The translations under genes were made by a program, and so were the position numbers. A DNA stretch of 64,000 nucleotides from Roseitranquillus sediminis (GTDB taxonomy: Bacteria; Pseudomonadota; Alphaproteobacteria; Rhodobacterales; Rhodobacteraceae): the NCBI RefSeq assembly GCF_016918935.1, contig NZ_JAFFOB010000016.1, forward strand, positions 56,512-120,511, written 5' to 3'. Positions 42,524 to 52,159 of the stretch are shown here, one piece after another (the first letter of the stretch is position 1; every line of letters begins with the position of its first letter). The notes beneath the pieces were generated by a model, which was given only the letters and a program-made list of their open reading frames with translations, was not told the origin of the DNA and ran no database searches.

Positions 42524-42736
42524 GGTCTTGCGGCTCCAGGTGCTCAGGCGCGACGAAGCTGCAGGCCGGTCGTTACGATCTGGCAACCGGCGCGGGCACA
42601 TGTCCGGCAGGTCGCAACACGGACGGGTGTCGTCGTTTCGGGCTTACGCGATGCAAGGGTGTTGACCCTACAGGAGCTGGAGGTCCTATCTGGCCGCTCC
42701 AGAACCGGTAACGAGATCTGATCCAGGACCTGACCA

Positions 42737-43651
42737 ATGCCCCACGATCACGGCCATGCGCACATCGACCCAAAATCCGGCGACCGCCGGGTGAGCATCG
42801 CGATCTGGGCGAACGCGCTTCTGACGGTGGCGCAGATTGTCGGCGGGATCCTGTCCGGCAGCCTCGCGCTGATCGCCGACGCGCTGCACAATTTCTCTGA
42901 CATGGCGTCGCTGGTCATCGCCTTTGCGGCACGCAAGATTTCGCGGCGACCAGCGGATGCACGGATGACGTTCGGATATGGCCGGATCGAGATCGTCGCG
43001 GCGCTGATCAACTACACGACGCTGATCCTGATCGGGTTCTACCTGATCTACGAAGGCGGCATGCGATTCATCGACCCGCCGCAGGTCAACGGCTGGACAG
43101 TTGTGATCCTGGGCGGCGTCGCGCTCGTGGTGGACACGCTTACTGCGGTCCTCACCTACTCGATGCAGAAGGGCAGCGTGAACATCCGCGCGCTCTTCCT
43201 GCACAATCTCTCCGATGCGCTCGCGTCGGTCGCCGTGATCATCGGGGGCAGTCTGATCCTGCTCTACGACATGCGCTGGGTGGACCCGGCGATCACGATC
43301 CTAATCGCCCTCTACATCCTCTATCTTGCTTTCACCGAGATCGGCGGCGTCATGCGCACGCTGATGCTGGGCAGTCCGCCCGAGATCGACACCGATGCGG
43401 TGATCGCGGCGATGTCCGAAGTCGAGGGCGTGGCCGAGGTTCACCACGTGCATTTCTGGCAGATGCAAGAGCACGAGGCCGCCCTCGACACCCATGTCGT
43501 CGTCGAGCCGGAGGCCTGGAACCGGCTGGAGACCGTCAAGCGCGACATCAAGCACGTGCTGGACAAGCAGTTCGGCATCCATCACTCGACGCTCGAATTC
43601 GAGCACACCGATCATGCACACCAGCATGCCGACACCTACGGGCATGGCTGA
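42737..43651 (+). CDS. CDF-family Zn/Cd/Co efflux transporter
   Basis: A 304-residue cation diffusion facilitator with six membrane segments. Metal-site motifs are HNFSDMASLV (TM2) and HNLSDALASVAV (TM5), both HxxxD, and a cytoplasmic domain with HHVHFWQMQEHEAALDTHVV. His-rich termini (PHDHGHAHID and HTDHAHQHADTYGHG) are typical of Zn transporters. It exports divalent cations by proton antiport. Start ATG 42737. Confidence 0.92.
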   Translation: MPHDHGHAHIDPKSGDRRVSIAIWANALLTVAQIVGGILSGSLALIADALHNFSDMASLVIAFAARKISRRPADARMTFGYGRIEIVAALINYTTLILIGFYLIYEGGMRFIDPPQVNGWTVVILGGVALVVDTLTAVLTYSMQKGSVNIRALFLHNLSDALASVAVIIGGSLILLYDMRWVDPAITILIALYILYLAFTEIGGVMRTLMLGSPPEIDTDAVIAAMSEVEGVAEVHHVHFWQMQEHEAALDTHVVVEPEAWNRLETVKRDIKHVLDKQFGIHHSTLEFEHTDHAHQHADTYGHG

Positions 43652-43680
43652 ATCCGGGGTGCGCCGGACGGTCTGAGGGC

Positions 43681-44235
43681 TTGGACCTGATCGAAGGTCT
43701 CGTCGCGGCGGGGGTTGTTGCGAACGGCCTGCTCCTCGCCGCGTTGGCATGGTCGGTTTGGCTGCCCGCGCAACGTCTCTGGCCGCCTGAGCGGCGCGCG
43801 AAGACGACGGCCACCGTGGCCTGGATACTGACGGTCGTCGTCTTCGGCACGTCGATCGCGGTTGCGGTTCTCGACTGGGGTGCGCTCGGGCTTGCCGCGT
43901 GGATCCGCTGGATGCTCGGCTTGCCGCTCATCATCACCGGCAACGTGGTGGTCTGGTGCGGAGTGGCAGAACTCGGGTGGGAGGCCACCAGCGGTGCCGA
44001 CGGCAGACTCCGCACGCGCGGTCTCTACGCATGGTCCAGAAATCCACAATACGTGGCCGACATGGCGATCCTGATTGGGATCGCGCTGCTGTCGGCCTCG
44101 GCCTGGGTTTGGCCCATCATCGTCTTCGGATGTGCGACGCTGCTGGTCGCGCCGTTCTCCGAGGAGCCTTGGCTGCGCCAGCGCCACGGCCACGATTACG
44201 ACGTCTACACGGCGCGAACGCGTCGGTTTCTTTAG
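43681..44235 (+). CDS. Isoprenylcysteine methyltransferase-like (ICMT/PEMT) membrane protein
   Basis: A 184-residue protein with four or five membrane segments and the ICMT/PEMT signature GLYAWSRNPQYVADM and APFSEEPWLRQRHG. TTG 43681 is taken as start. Bacterial members near metal-resistance genes are common but their substrate is unknown. It lies 29 bases after the CDF gene and is probably co-transcribed. Confidence 0.82.
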   Translation: MDLIEGLVAAGVVANGLLLAALAWSVWLPAQRLWPPERRAKTTATVAWILTVVVFGTSIAVAVLDWGALGLAAWIRWMLGLPLIITGNVVVWCGVAELGWEATSGADGRLRTRGLYAWSRNPQYVADMAILIGIALLSASAWVWPIIVFGCATLLVAPFSEEPWLRQRHGHDYDVYTARTRRFL

Positions 44236-44265
44236 TCGATCACGGGCATGTGATGACCGGGACCT

Positions 44266-44296
44266 TTGAATTTCCAGTTGCTGGAGGTGCTACCCT
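44266..44296 (+). promoter_or_regulatory. MerR-type promoter upstream of a small ORF and a ZIP gene
   Basis: TTGAAT, a 19-base spacer with the dyad TCCAG-ttg-CTGGA, then TACCCT. The dyad is closest to Cu-type (CueR/HmrR) boxes and shares the central TTGCTG with the other MerR sites in the window. It faces the small ORF at 44323 and the ZIP gene at 44572. Confidence 0.72.
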
Positions 44297-44322
44297 CGGG
44301 TCTTGCCAAGGAGACAGCCGGA

Positions 44323-44552
44323 ATGGAAAACCCTCAGCTCACCCGCTGCATCGCCATGCTCCGCGGGATGGCGACCCTGACCGCCGGCCGCGTTGCGGCG
44401 AAGGAGGTCCGCGTTTCGGCGGCTGCATCGCTCTCTGCAACGAGGACATCGTCGATCTCTATGGGCTGGCGGAGGTCGGAACGCAGGTGAAGCTCATCCG
44501 ACGCCCAGCAATCTTTCGCAGAAACAATCATCCTGAGAACGCATTAGGCTGA
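44323..44552 (+). pseudogene. Small ORF behind the MerR-type promoter, possibly frameshifted
   Basis: ATG 44323 has AAGGAGACAG upstream and opens a frame (MENPQLTRCIAMLRGMATL) that ends at 44490. The second half of that frame is Ser/Arg-rich and unconvincing, whereas another frame from about 44410 reads FGGCIALCNEDIVDLYGLAE and VGTQVKLIRRP, ending at 44552. A frameshift in one small gene of about 75 residues is the simplest reading. I do not recognise the product. Confidence 0.4.
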
Positions 44553-44571
44553 AGGGCCGGGAGGAACAGCC

Positions 44572-45431
44572 ATGGCGCACCACGAAGCAGTCCGTTCCGG
44601 ACTCATGCTCCGGCGGTTTTGCTCGTGAGCATCTGGATGGTGCTCGGGCTCTCTTTGCTGCCCGGCCTCGGAAACTTCGCTGGCGGCATGGTGGCAGAGT
44701 TCATCAAGACCTCACCACGTCTGCTGAACTGGGCCTTGCACGCGGCTTCCGGGATCGTGATCGGAGTAGTTGCGATCGAGCTGATGCCGGAGGCGCTGCA
44801 GAACCTTGCCGGCTGGTGGATCGCGTTCGCCTTCACGTGCGGGGGGTTAGCCTATGCCGGGATCGAGCAACTCCTGGAGCGCTTTGTCGGGGGCGAGGGC
44901 AGCGGAAACGGCCGCAGTGGAATGTGGATGATCTACGTGGCCGTTGCGGTAGACCTCTCCAGCGACGGTCTGATGCTGGGCTCGGGCTCCGCGGTCGGTG
45001 TCTCGCTCGCGGTTGTTCTCGCGGCGGGGCAGGTCCTGGCGGACATTCCTGAAGGCTACTCCGTCGTCGCGAACATGCGAGCGAACGACGTTCCGCGGAG
45101 AACCCGTATCCTCGCCTCCCTTTCGTTCCCTCTCTATTGCGTCGGCGTAGCTGTCCTGGCGTACTTCCTTCTGCGAGACGCACCGGATGCTGCGAAGTAC
45201 GTGGCGTTGAGCTTCGTGGCGGGCCTGCTGAGTGTCGCAGCGGTCGAGGACATGCTGGAGGAAGCGCACGAGGCTAAAGCAGACTCGCGTGCCTCGACCC
45301 TGGCCTTCGTTGGCGGGTTCGCGCTCTTCACGCTGGTCTCGGCCGGGCTGGAAACCGTCGTGGGATCCGGTTCGCCCTCAGGAAGCGGTCAGCCGTCGCA
45401 ATCGGCGTCCCAGGGCGAGACGAGGCCATGA
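44572..45431 (+). CDS. ZIP-like metal transporter, frameshift near the N-terminus
   Basis: Transmembrane protein of the ZIP/GufA group with LNWALHAASGIVIGVVAIEL, VAVDLSSDGLMLGSG and AGQVLADIPEGYSVVAN, where IPEG matches the TM5 metal site. The best start is ATG 44572 (GGGAGGAACAGCC upstream; MAHHEAVRSGLML), but its frame stops after 18 codons. One added base near 44606 would join it to PAVLLVSIWMVLGLSLLPG, the body of the protein. Without that, GTG or ATG codons at 44625-44637 would be used. Either decay or a base-calling indel. Confidence 0.72.
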
Positions 45432-45554
45432 ATGCCGGCCTGCCCGGCGCCAGGCGAAGTCGCATCAAGTATCAGGACCGAAGCCGCGGGACGCGGACGG
45501 CCTGGACGCGTTGCCGCTCCGGCCGACGCGACAGCTTCACCGGTTAGGGCGCTG

Positions 45555-46550
45555 ATGCGGCCAAGAATCTCGGCGATCTCCGCTCTGATGCTGCCGGTCT
45601 TGTCCGGCTGCAAGGGGGCGCAATCGGCCTTCGATCCGGCCGGAGTCGAGTCCGAACGAGTCCTTCAGCTGTTCTGGATCATGTTAGCCGGCGGGACAGC
45701 GATCTGGGCGGTGGTAATCGGGCTCAGCTTCTATGCCTCCCGTGGCAAGACGGGCCCATACTCGGATCGAAGCGGCGTGCGGCTGATCATCTGGGGCGGA
45801 TGCGTTTTCCCGACGGTGGTACTGGCGGGGCTGCTCTACTGGGGACTCGAGATCATGCCTGAGCTGCGTCGCCCCGGCGACGGACCGACCATCGCGGTCT
45901 CGGGCGAACGGTTCTGGTGGCGCGTCGCCTACGCCGTCGAGGGTGAGCCGGGCGTCGTCCGCGACCTGCCGCGCGGCGGCATCCCGAGTGCGAACGAGAT
46001 CTGGATTCCAGTCGATAAGCGCACCGAGATCCTGCTGAGCAGCCCAGATGTCATCCATTCCTTCTGGGTGCCGTCGATCGCCGGCAAGATGGACGCCATT
46101 CCCGGCCGGGTGAACCGCCTCGTGCTGGAGCCGACGGAAACCGGCGTCTTCAATGGTGCCTGCGCCGAATACTGCGGCACGGCTCATGCATTGATGGGAT
46201 TCCGCGTCGTCGTGGTGCCCGAGGACGAGTTCGAGGCGTATCTCGAAGCTCAGGCGCAGCCGGCGGCGGTGACCGACTCCCCCGGCCTCGAGTTGTTCCT
46301 GCAGAACGGGTGCGCCGCCTGCCATACGGTGCGCGGCACGCCTGCGGACGGCGACGTGGGACCCGACCTCACGCATGTGGCGAGCCGGCTCAGCATCGCT
46401 GCCGGCATCCTGCCGACCACGGTGGAGAACCTCGCCGCGTTCATCGCCTCGCCCGACCACCTGAAGCCGGGCGTCGAGATGCCGGCGTTCGGTGTCCTGC
46501 CGGAGGATCAGATCGCCCGGATCGCGGCATGGCTGGGGACCCTCGAATGA
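45555..46550 (+). CDS. coxB: caa3-type oxidase subunit II with cytochrome c domain
   Basis: A 331-residue lipoprotein: signal ending LSGC with Cys19, two membrane helices (QLFWIMLAGGTAIWAVVIG and FPTVVLAGLLYWGLEI), then the CuA domain (His168; Cys203, Cys207, His211, Met214 in GACAEYCGTAHALM). A C-terminal cytochrome c domain has CAACH at 253-257 and a likely Met ligand in VEMPAFGVL. Start 45555 was chosen for the lipobox; longer starts add a non-homologous leader. The stop overlaps coxA by 4 bases. It accepts electrons from cytochrome c and passes them to subunit I. Confidence 0.93.
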   Translation: MRPRISAISALMLPVLSGCKGAQSAFDPAGVESERVLQLFWIMLAGGTAIWAVVIGLSFYASRGKTGPYSDRSGVRLIIWGGCVFPTVVLAGLLYWGLEIMPELRRPGDGPTIAVSGERFWWRVAYAVEGEPGVVRDLPRGGIPSANEIWIPVDKRTEILLSSPDVIHSFWVPSIAGKMDAIPGRVNRLVLEPTETGVFNGACAEYCGTAHALMGFRVVVVPEDEFEAYLEAQAQPAAVTDSPGLELFLQNGCAACHTVRGTPADGDVGPDLTHVASRLSIAAGILPTTVENLAAFIASPDHLKPGVEMPAFGVLPEDQIARIAAWLGTLE

Positions 46551-49093
46551 CCGGGCATATGGGCGACGCAGCCGACCAGCGGGACCAGGAGGACGAGGAA
46601 GTTCGTCGAGGCCAAGAGGAGCGGCTCCGCGAGGTCTGGGCGGCGCCGAAGGGCTGGCGCTACTGGTCGGCGGTCAACAACACCGAAGTCGGCGTCTGGT
46701 ACACCGCGTTGTCCTTCGCGTTCATGCTGTTTGCCGGAGTGCTGGCGCTCATCATGCGGGCGCAGCTGGCGGTGCCGGAGAACGACCTCGTCTCCCCTTC
46801 GTTCTACGACCAGGCGTTCACGCTGCACGGCACGGCGATGATGTTCCTCTTCGCGGTGCCGATCTTCGAGGCGGTCGCGATCATCCTTCTGCCGCAGCTA
46901 CTCGGCGCGCGAGACCTTCCCTTCCCCCGCCTCTCGGCCTTCGGGTTCTGGTGCTTCCTGATCGGCGGCGTGTTCGTCATGGGCTCGATCTTCTTCGGCG
47001 CTGCGCCGAGCTCGGGCTGGTTCATGTACCCGCCGCTGACCACCGACGAGACGTACACGCCCGGCTATGGCCCCGACATCTGGCTGCTCGGCCTGTCGTT
47101 CATCGAGGTGGCCTCGCTCGCCGCCGCGGTCGAGCTGATCGTCGGGACGCTGAAGTGCCGGCCGCCGGGGATGCGGCTCAACCTGATGCCGCTCTACGCC
47201 TGGTATGTGCTGGTCGTCGCCGGCATGATCCTGTTTGCCTTCCCGCCCCTCATCGCCGGCGACATCCTCTTCGAGCTCGAGCGGATGTTCGACTGGCCGT
47301 TCTTCGACCCCAGCCGGGGCGGCGACCCGATCCTGTGGCAGCACCTCTTCTGGATCTTCGGCCACCCGGAGGTCTACATCGTCTTCCTGCCCGCCATCGC
47401 CCTCGTCGCCATGATCGTGCCGACCTTCGCGCAGCGGCCGATCCTCGGCTATTCTTGGATCGTTCTCGCCGCAGTCGGCACCGGCTTTATCTCCTTCGGC
47501 CTCTGGGTACACCACATGTACACCACCGGGCTGCCGTCGATCTCACTCGGCTTCTTCTCGGCCGCGTCCGAGGCGGTGGCGATCCCAACGGGCGTGCAGA
47601 TCTTCGTCTTCATTGCCACCCTGCTGACCGGCCGCGTGATCTACTCGGTGCCGATGCTGTTCGTGTCGGGAGCGCTCGCCAACTTCGTCATCGGCGGCCT
47701 CACCGGGGTTATGGTGGCGCTGGTCCCCTTCGACTGGCAGGCGCACGACACCTACTTCATCGTGGCGCACCTGCACTACGTCCTCATCGGCGGCATGCTG
47801 TTCCCGGTCGCCGCGGGCGTCTACTACTATTGGCCGCTCGTCGCAGGCCGCAAGCTTTCCGACCGGCTCGGCCGGATCGCCTTCTGGCTGATGTTCATCG
47901 GTTTCAATGTCGCTTTCCTGCCGATGCACTTCTCCGGCCTCGCAGGGATGCCGCGGCGCGTCTGGACCTATCCCGAGAGCCTCGGGGTCGGCACCGCCAA
48001 CCTCATTTCAAGCGTCGGCGCCTTCATCTTCGCCGCCGGGATCCTCGTCATCGTCTGGGACGTACTGCGTCCACGCGGGAACGAGCCCTACGCCAAGCGC
48101 AACCCGTGGAACGCCGGCACGCTGGAATGGCTGGTCGAGATGCCCGGCGAGAACTGGGGCGTTCGCTCGATCCCAGTCGTCACCTCGCGCTATCCAATTT
48201 GGGAGCAGCCGCACTTCATCGAGGACGTGGACAAGGGCAGGTTCTATCTCCCCGACGCCGAGGAGATGAAGCGCGAGACGATCATCACCTCGGTTCTCGA
48301 CGGCACGCCCCTGCAGTGCCTGCGCGTACCGGGGCCGAGCTTCATGCCAATGGTCGCCGCAATCTTCACCGGGGCGGTGTTCATCTTCACAACCTTCCAC
48401 TGGTGGGCTGCGACGGTCGTCGCGATGGTGCTGGCCGCGATCTCAATCATGGTCTGGCTCTGGCGCGGCACCGCTTTGATCCCCGAAAAGCCCGAGAAGG
48501 ACGTCGGCCTCGGCCTGAAGCTGCCGCTCTACAAGTCCGGACCGCATTCCGTCGGCTGGTGGGCCATGTTCATCACGATGATGGGCGACGCGACTGCATT
48601 TCTGGGCCTGATTTTCGGCTACTACTACTTCTTCACCATCCACGCGGACTTCCCGCCGCCGGCAACTGTCGGCCCCGGCGTGCTATGGCCCAGCGTAGCC
48701 TTCGGCCTCTTCGCGGTGGCCTGGGCGACGGCGCTCGGGTCACGCCTGTCCAACCAGGCCGGCCGTGTGGGTCTCGCTCGTGCGCTCATGGCAGCGGGCG
48801 CGGTCGTCGCCCTCGCGGCCAGTGCGGCGCTGCTCTGGGGACCTTACGTCACTGGGCTCCGCCCCACCGCGCACGTCTACCCGGCGACGGTGTGGGTGAT
48901 CACCATCTGGACAGCCGCCCACGGCGTCGCGGGAAGCCTGATGCTTGGGTACTGCCTCGCCCGCTCCCTGGCGGGACGGATGACGCCAGAGCACGACATC
49001 GATATCTCCAACGTCGCGCTCTACTGGCACTTCGTCGGGTTCACGGTGATCGTCGCGGTTGCGACGCTCGCCTATGTCCCTGTTCTGACGTGA
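46547..49093 (+). CDS. caa3-type oxidase fused subunits I and III
   Basis: An 848-residue haem-copper oxidase protein. Subunit I elements are FTLHGTAMMFLF (low-spin haem His), WQHLFWIFGHPEVYIVFLP (CuB His and the cross-linked Tyr region), WVHHMYTTGLP (two CuB His) and IVAHLHYVLIGGM (haem ligands). After about residue 650 the subunit III part follows, with GWWAMFITMMGDATAFLGL and AAHGVAGSLMLGY. ATGA overlap with coxB. Fused I-III is common in caa3-type enzymes. It reduces O2 to water and pumps protons. Confidence 0.93.
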   Translation: MTGHMGDAADQRDQEDEEVRRGQEERLREVWAAPKGWRYWSAVNNTEVGVWYTALSFAFMLFAGVLALIMRAQLAVPENDLVSPSFYDQAFTLHGTAMMFLFAVPIFEAVAIILLPQLLGARDLPFPRLSAFGFWCFLIGGVFVMGSIFFGAAPSSGWFMYPPLTTDETYTPGYGPDIWLLGLSFIEVASLAAAVELIVGTLKCRPPGMRLNLMPLYAWYVLVVAGMILFAFPPLIAGDILFELERMFDWPFFDPSRGGDPILWQHLFWIFGHPEVYIVFLPAIALVAMIVPTFAQRPILGYSWIVLAAVGTGFISFGLWVHHMYTTGLPSISLGFFSAASEAVAIPTGVQIFVFIATLLTGRVIYSVPMLFVSGALANFVIGGLTGVMVALVPFDWQAHDTYFIVAHLHYVLIGGMLFPVAAGVYYYWPLVAGRKLSDRLGRIAFWLMFIGFNVAFLPMHFSGLAGMPRRVWTYPESLGVGTANLISSVGAFIFAAGILVIVWDVLRPRGNEPYAKRNPWNAGTLEWLVEMPGENWGVRSIPVVTSRYPIWEQPHFIEDVDKGRFYLPDAEEMKRETIITSVLDGTPLQCLRVPGPSFMPMVAAIFTGAVFIFTTFHWWAATVVAMVLAAISIMVWLWRGTALIPEKPEKDVGLGLKLPLYKSGPHSVGWWAMFITMMGDATAFLGLIFGYYYFFTIHADFPPPATVGPGVLWPSVAFGLFAVAWATALGSRLSNQAGRVGLARALMAAGAVVALAASAALLWGPYVTGLRPTAHVYPATVWVITIWTAAHGVAGSLMLGYCLARSLAGRMTPEHDIDISNVALYWHFVGFTVIVAVATLAYVPVLT

Positions 49094-49102
49094 GAGCGAC
49101 CC

Positions 49103-49480
49103 GTGCAGGTATTCGGCAAGACCCAGGACAACCTCTGGACCCTGATCGCGGCACCGACGATCTGGGGCTTCCATTTCCTCTTCAGCTATTTCCTCGCGGC
49201 CTACCGCTGCGCGCCGAACGCCGATATCTTCAAGGACATCGGCGGCACCCGCGTGGCGATCGCCGGCGTCACGATCGTCTGCCTCCTCCTGATCCTGCTG
49301 ATACTGCGCCGCGCCTGGCGCGAGTGGCGCGCGGAAGGCGGCGGCTATCAGAACGCCAAAGACACCCCCGAAGCGCGCGAGCGGTTCCTGGAGTTCTCGA
49401 CGCTGCTTCTCGCGCTGCTGTCGCTCGCCGCGGTGCTGTTCGAAACGATGCCGATCTTCGTCTTCTGGGACTGCCGATGA
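49103..49480 (+). CDS. Small membrane protein of the caa3 oxidase cluster
   Basis: A 125-residue protein with three hydrophobic segments (LIAAPTIWGFHFLFSYFLAA, VAIAGVTIVCLLLILLIL, and LLLALLSLAAVLFETMPIFV). GTG 49103 lies 9 bases after the oxidase stop. Position and size fit an accessory or fourth subunit of caa3-type oxidases, but no family signature is certain. Confidence 0.75.
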   Translation: MQVFGKTQDNLWTLIAAPTIWGFHFLFSYFLAAYRCAPNADIFKDIGGTRVAIAGVTIVCLLLILLILRRAWREWRAEGGGYQNAKDTPEARERFLEFSTLLLALLSLAAVLFETMPIFVFWDCR

Positions 49481-49535
49481 TGTGCGTCGCGGGACCCGTC
49501 CCTACAGCTGTGGCCTGCCGCGACGGGACGGTCGG

Positions 49536-50822
49536 ATGGACGTAAGGATCCTCGTCACGTGGAAAAGGATCGCCGGACTAGTCGTTCTCGGCATCCTGGG
49601 CGCGCTGCTCGTCGGCTGGTCGGGGCTCGTCTCGATCGCCGCCTCGTCGGGGCACTTTGCGGTGACCCGCTGGTTCCTCGGCTGGACGATGGAGAATGCG
49701 GTCGAGACCCAGTCGATGCTGGTTGGGAAGCCGAAGGAGATCGATCTCGACGACCTGAAACTGGTGCGCCGCGCGGCCGGGCACTTCGCCACCGGCTGCG
49801 CAGCCTGCCACGGCGCGCCCGGCGTGCCGCAGTCGCCAGTGGTGGAGGAAATGGTGCCGGGGCCGCCGCGCCTCGAGGGCAAGGTCGGGGAGTGGAGCGA
49901 CGAGGAGTTGTTCTGGATCGTCAGGAACGGCATCAAGTACTCCGGAATGCCGGCTTGGCCGGCGCAGGACCGCGAGAACGAGGTCTGGGCGCAGGTGGCC
50001 TTTCTCCGCGCGCTCCCCGACATGTCGCGCGCCGAGTACGTCGATCTGGCCCTGGGCGGCGGCCTCGCGGGGAAAGACCTCGAGGCGGGCGGCGAAACCA
50101 CCCCCGCGCTCGACGGCATCGTCGAGAACGCGCTCGCCGACTGCGCCCGCTGCCACGGACGCGACGGTCTCGGCCGCGGCGAAGACGCCTTCCCGGTGAT
50201 CGCAGGGCAACCCGCGCCTTATCTTCTTGCGACCCTCCGCGCCTTCGCCATCGGCTGGCGCGAGAGCGGCTTCATGGAACCGCCGGCGACGCGCTACGAG
50301 CCGGAAGTTCTCGAGGAGCTTGCTCTTTACTACGCCGAGCAGCCTTCCCCTGCGGCGCTGTCGAACGGTGACGAGGATCGTTCGCCGCCGCTGGCCACGG
50401 AAGACCTGCCGCTGATGCCCGCCCTGTCGGAAAGCTGGCAGGACGAGGCTGGCATCCTCGAAGGCGAGGGCGTCGCCGCGTCCGCGATGGTCCCCATGGC
50501 CGCGGCGGCGGGACCGCCCCTCCCCCGCGAGGAGCTCCTGGAGCTCGGCAGGCGCATCGCGGTCGAGGGGATCGCCGCACGCAAGCTCCCGGCATGTCAG
50601 AGCTGCCACGGCGCCGCCGGGCGGGCGAGGAACCCTTATTATCCCTACTTGGCCGGCCAGCCGGAATGGTACCTCTCGGAGCACCTCCAGCTCTGGAACG
50701 AAGGCAAACGCGGCGGCACCGAGTACGCGCACATCATGGCCGAGATTGCCGAGAATATGACGGAAGAGCAGATCGAGGCGGTATCGGCGTGGTATGCCAC
50801 GGCAGGGCCGGACGATCGGTAG
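49536..50822 (+). CDS. Membrane-anchored tri-haem cytochrome c
   Basis: A 428-residue protein with an N-terminal anchor (IAGLVVLGILGALLVGW) and three c-type haem sites: CAACH (88-92), CARCH (203-207) and CQSCH (354-358). The second and third domains look like class I di-haem cytochrome c4 type modules (LAGQPEWYLSEHLQLWNEG). It probably feeds electrons to the caa3 oxidase encoded just upstream. ATG 49536 is taken as start. Confidence 0.9.
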   Translation: MDVRILVTWKRIAGLVVLGILGALLVGWSGLVSIAASSGHFAVTRWFLGWTMENAVETQSMLVGKPKEIDLDDLKLVRRAAGHFATGCAACHGAPGVPQSPVVEEMVPGPPRLEGKVGEWSDEELFWIVRNGIKYSGMPAWPAQDRENEVWAQVAFLRALPDMSRAEYVDLALGGGLAGKDLEAGGETTPALDGIVENALADCARCHGRDGLGRGEDAFPVIAGQPAPYLLATLRAFAIGWRESGFMEPPATRYEPEVLEELALYYAEQPSPAALSNGDEDRSPPLATEDLPLMPALSESWQDEAGILEGEGVAASAMVPMAAAAGPPLPREELLELGRRIAVEGIAARKLPACQSCHGAAGRARNPYYPYLAGQPEWYLSEHLQLWNEGKRGGTEYAHIMAEIAENMTEEQIEAVSAWYATAGPDDR

Positions 50823-50964
50823 CAGCCGAACCGAAGGAGCTGGCGCCGATACCGGCCGCTGCGACCGTAGGGCTGGCCCATCCCAAGGGCTTGCTTGCGG
50901 CACCCCGGCCGGCCAATGTGGCGGGGACACCGAAATACGACAAGGTACACGAGGGGCGTGAACC

Positions 50965-51246
50965 GTGCCAGTCCGTAACCTGCCTATGGCTTGCACTCTA
51001 CTGATCCTTGGAGGCTGTGCATCCGTCAATGCGATCGGGGAAACGGGAACGTCCGCCGGAGGGAACGTCCCAGATGCCGTTGCCGCGCTGGCAGCTCCGG
51101 GTCAGGATCTGCAGTCGACGCGCCTGGGCCCGGATGGGTGCTATTGGTATCTCTACAACGGCCCTGTCGAGACGACGTCGCTGCCTCTCCGTACCGTGGA
51201 AGGTCGGACGATCTGCACGAGCGCCAGCCCAGCGGCCGCAGGCTGA
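50965..51246 (+). CDS. Small lipoprotein (about 86-93 aa)
   Basis: A lipobox LILGGC follows a short hydrophobic signal (MACTLLILGGC from ATG 50986; GTG 50965 is an alternative). The mature part is Gly/Pro-rich with CYWYLYNGPVETTSLPLRT and a second Cys pair. Not recognised. It lies 142 bases after the cytochrome gene and is convergent with the L,D-transpeptidase. Confidence 0.6.
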   Translation: MPVRNLPMACTLLILGGCASVNAIGETGTSAGGNVPDAVAALAAPGQDLQSTRLGPDGCYWYLYNGPVETTSLPLRTVEGRTICTSASPAAAG

Positions 51247-51338
51247 TCGGACTGCGATAGTTCCAGATCCACCCGGTCGCGCGTGACGCAAGTCGGTCCG
51301 TCGAAGCAGACCTCCGAGCCGCCGGGGAGCGCGGCGCG

Positions 51339-52007
51339 TCAGCTCTGCGCGTTCAGATAGCTTTCAGCGGGGTAAAGGACCGCCGTCACGCCCAACTCCA
51401 CCTGGTCGTAGAGCCCGTTGATATGCGCCATGACCATCCGGACGCAGCCGGAACTCGCCCGTGAGCCGATCGAGCGCGGATAGGGCGTGCCGTGGATCCG
51501 AAGGTAGGTGTCCCTGTTGCCGACATAGAGATACAGCGCCCGCGAGCCGAGCGCGTTGATGGGCCCCGGCTCCATCCCGTCCTCGTACTGCGCGTAGAGT
51601 TCTGGCTCACGCTCGATCATGTCCTGCGTGGGCGTCCAGTGCGGCCAGCGCACCTTACGACGGATCGTGTAGGTGCCCGGCTCATAGAGACCGCCCTCGC
51701 CGACCGCCACGCCGTAGCGCATCGCCGTGCTCCCTTCCTCGATGTGGTAAAGGTAGCGCGCGACGGCATCCACGTGGATATCGCCCGGCCTCAGCCCGTC
51801 GTTCGCGACCACCCGCTGTGGGAGGAAGCGCGGATGCAGGCCCCAAGGGTTCGACATCGCTGGATCGTAGTTCGGCGGCGTCACCTGCGCGTCCCAGGCA
51901 TTCTTCTGCGCATCCGTCGGCCATGTATTTGCGAATAGCGGCTCCGAGATCGGGGCCGAGAACAGCGCAGCCGTCGTCGCAATGAAATGTCGTCTCGTCA
52001 GCATCAT
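51339..52007 (-). CDS. Tat-exported L,D-transpeptidase (YkuD)
   Basis: About 222 residues. The N-terminus (TRRHFIATTAALFSAPI) has a twin-arginine-like motif. The YkuD domain contains YLRIHGTPYPRSIGSRA and the catalytic Cys in SSGCVRM, preceded by the conserved His. It forms 3-3 cross-links in peptidoglycan or attaches proteins to it. Starts at 52013, 52007 or 52004 are all possible because of clustered Met codons. Convergent with the lipoprotein gene. Confidence 0.88.
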   Translation of the reverse strand: MMLTRRHFIATTAALFSAPISEPLFANTWPTDAQKNAWDAQVTPPNYDPAMSNPWGLHPRFLPQRVVANDGLRPGDIHVDAVARYLYHIEEGSTAMRYGVAVGEGGLYEPGTYTIRRKVRWPHWTPTQDMIEREPELYAQYEDGMEPGPINALGSRALYLYVGNRDTYLRIHGTPYPRSIGSRASSGCVRMVMAHINGLYDQVELGVTAVLYPAESYLNAQS

Positions 52008-52159
52008 CTCCACTCTCTTTCTTAATTACAACATGACGCGAACATGAACACAGTCGAGGGAGGCTCCCGCGGAAAGACCGCGGGCGCTTTGGACCGAGCC
52101 TTCTGGACCGTGGAACCGACTGCTAAGCCTGACGACTCCGATCTGGACCTCGACCTGTA

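Noticed and set aside
46492..49545. A 1017-codon frame overlapping the oxidase gene in another phase
   Set aside because: Arg/His-rich frame-shifted translation; the other phase encodes the fused oxidase subunits with all haem and copper ligands.
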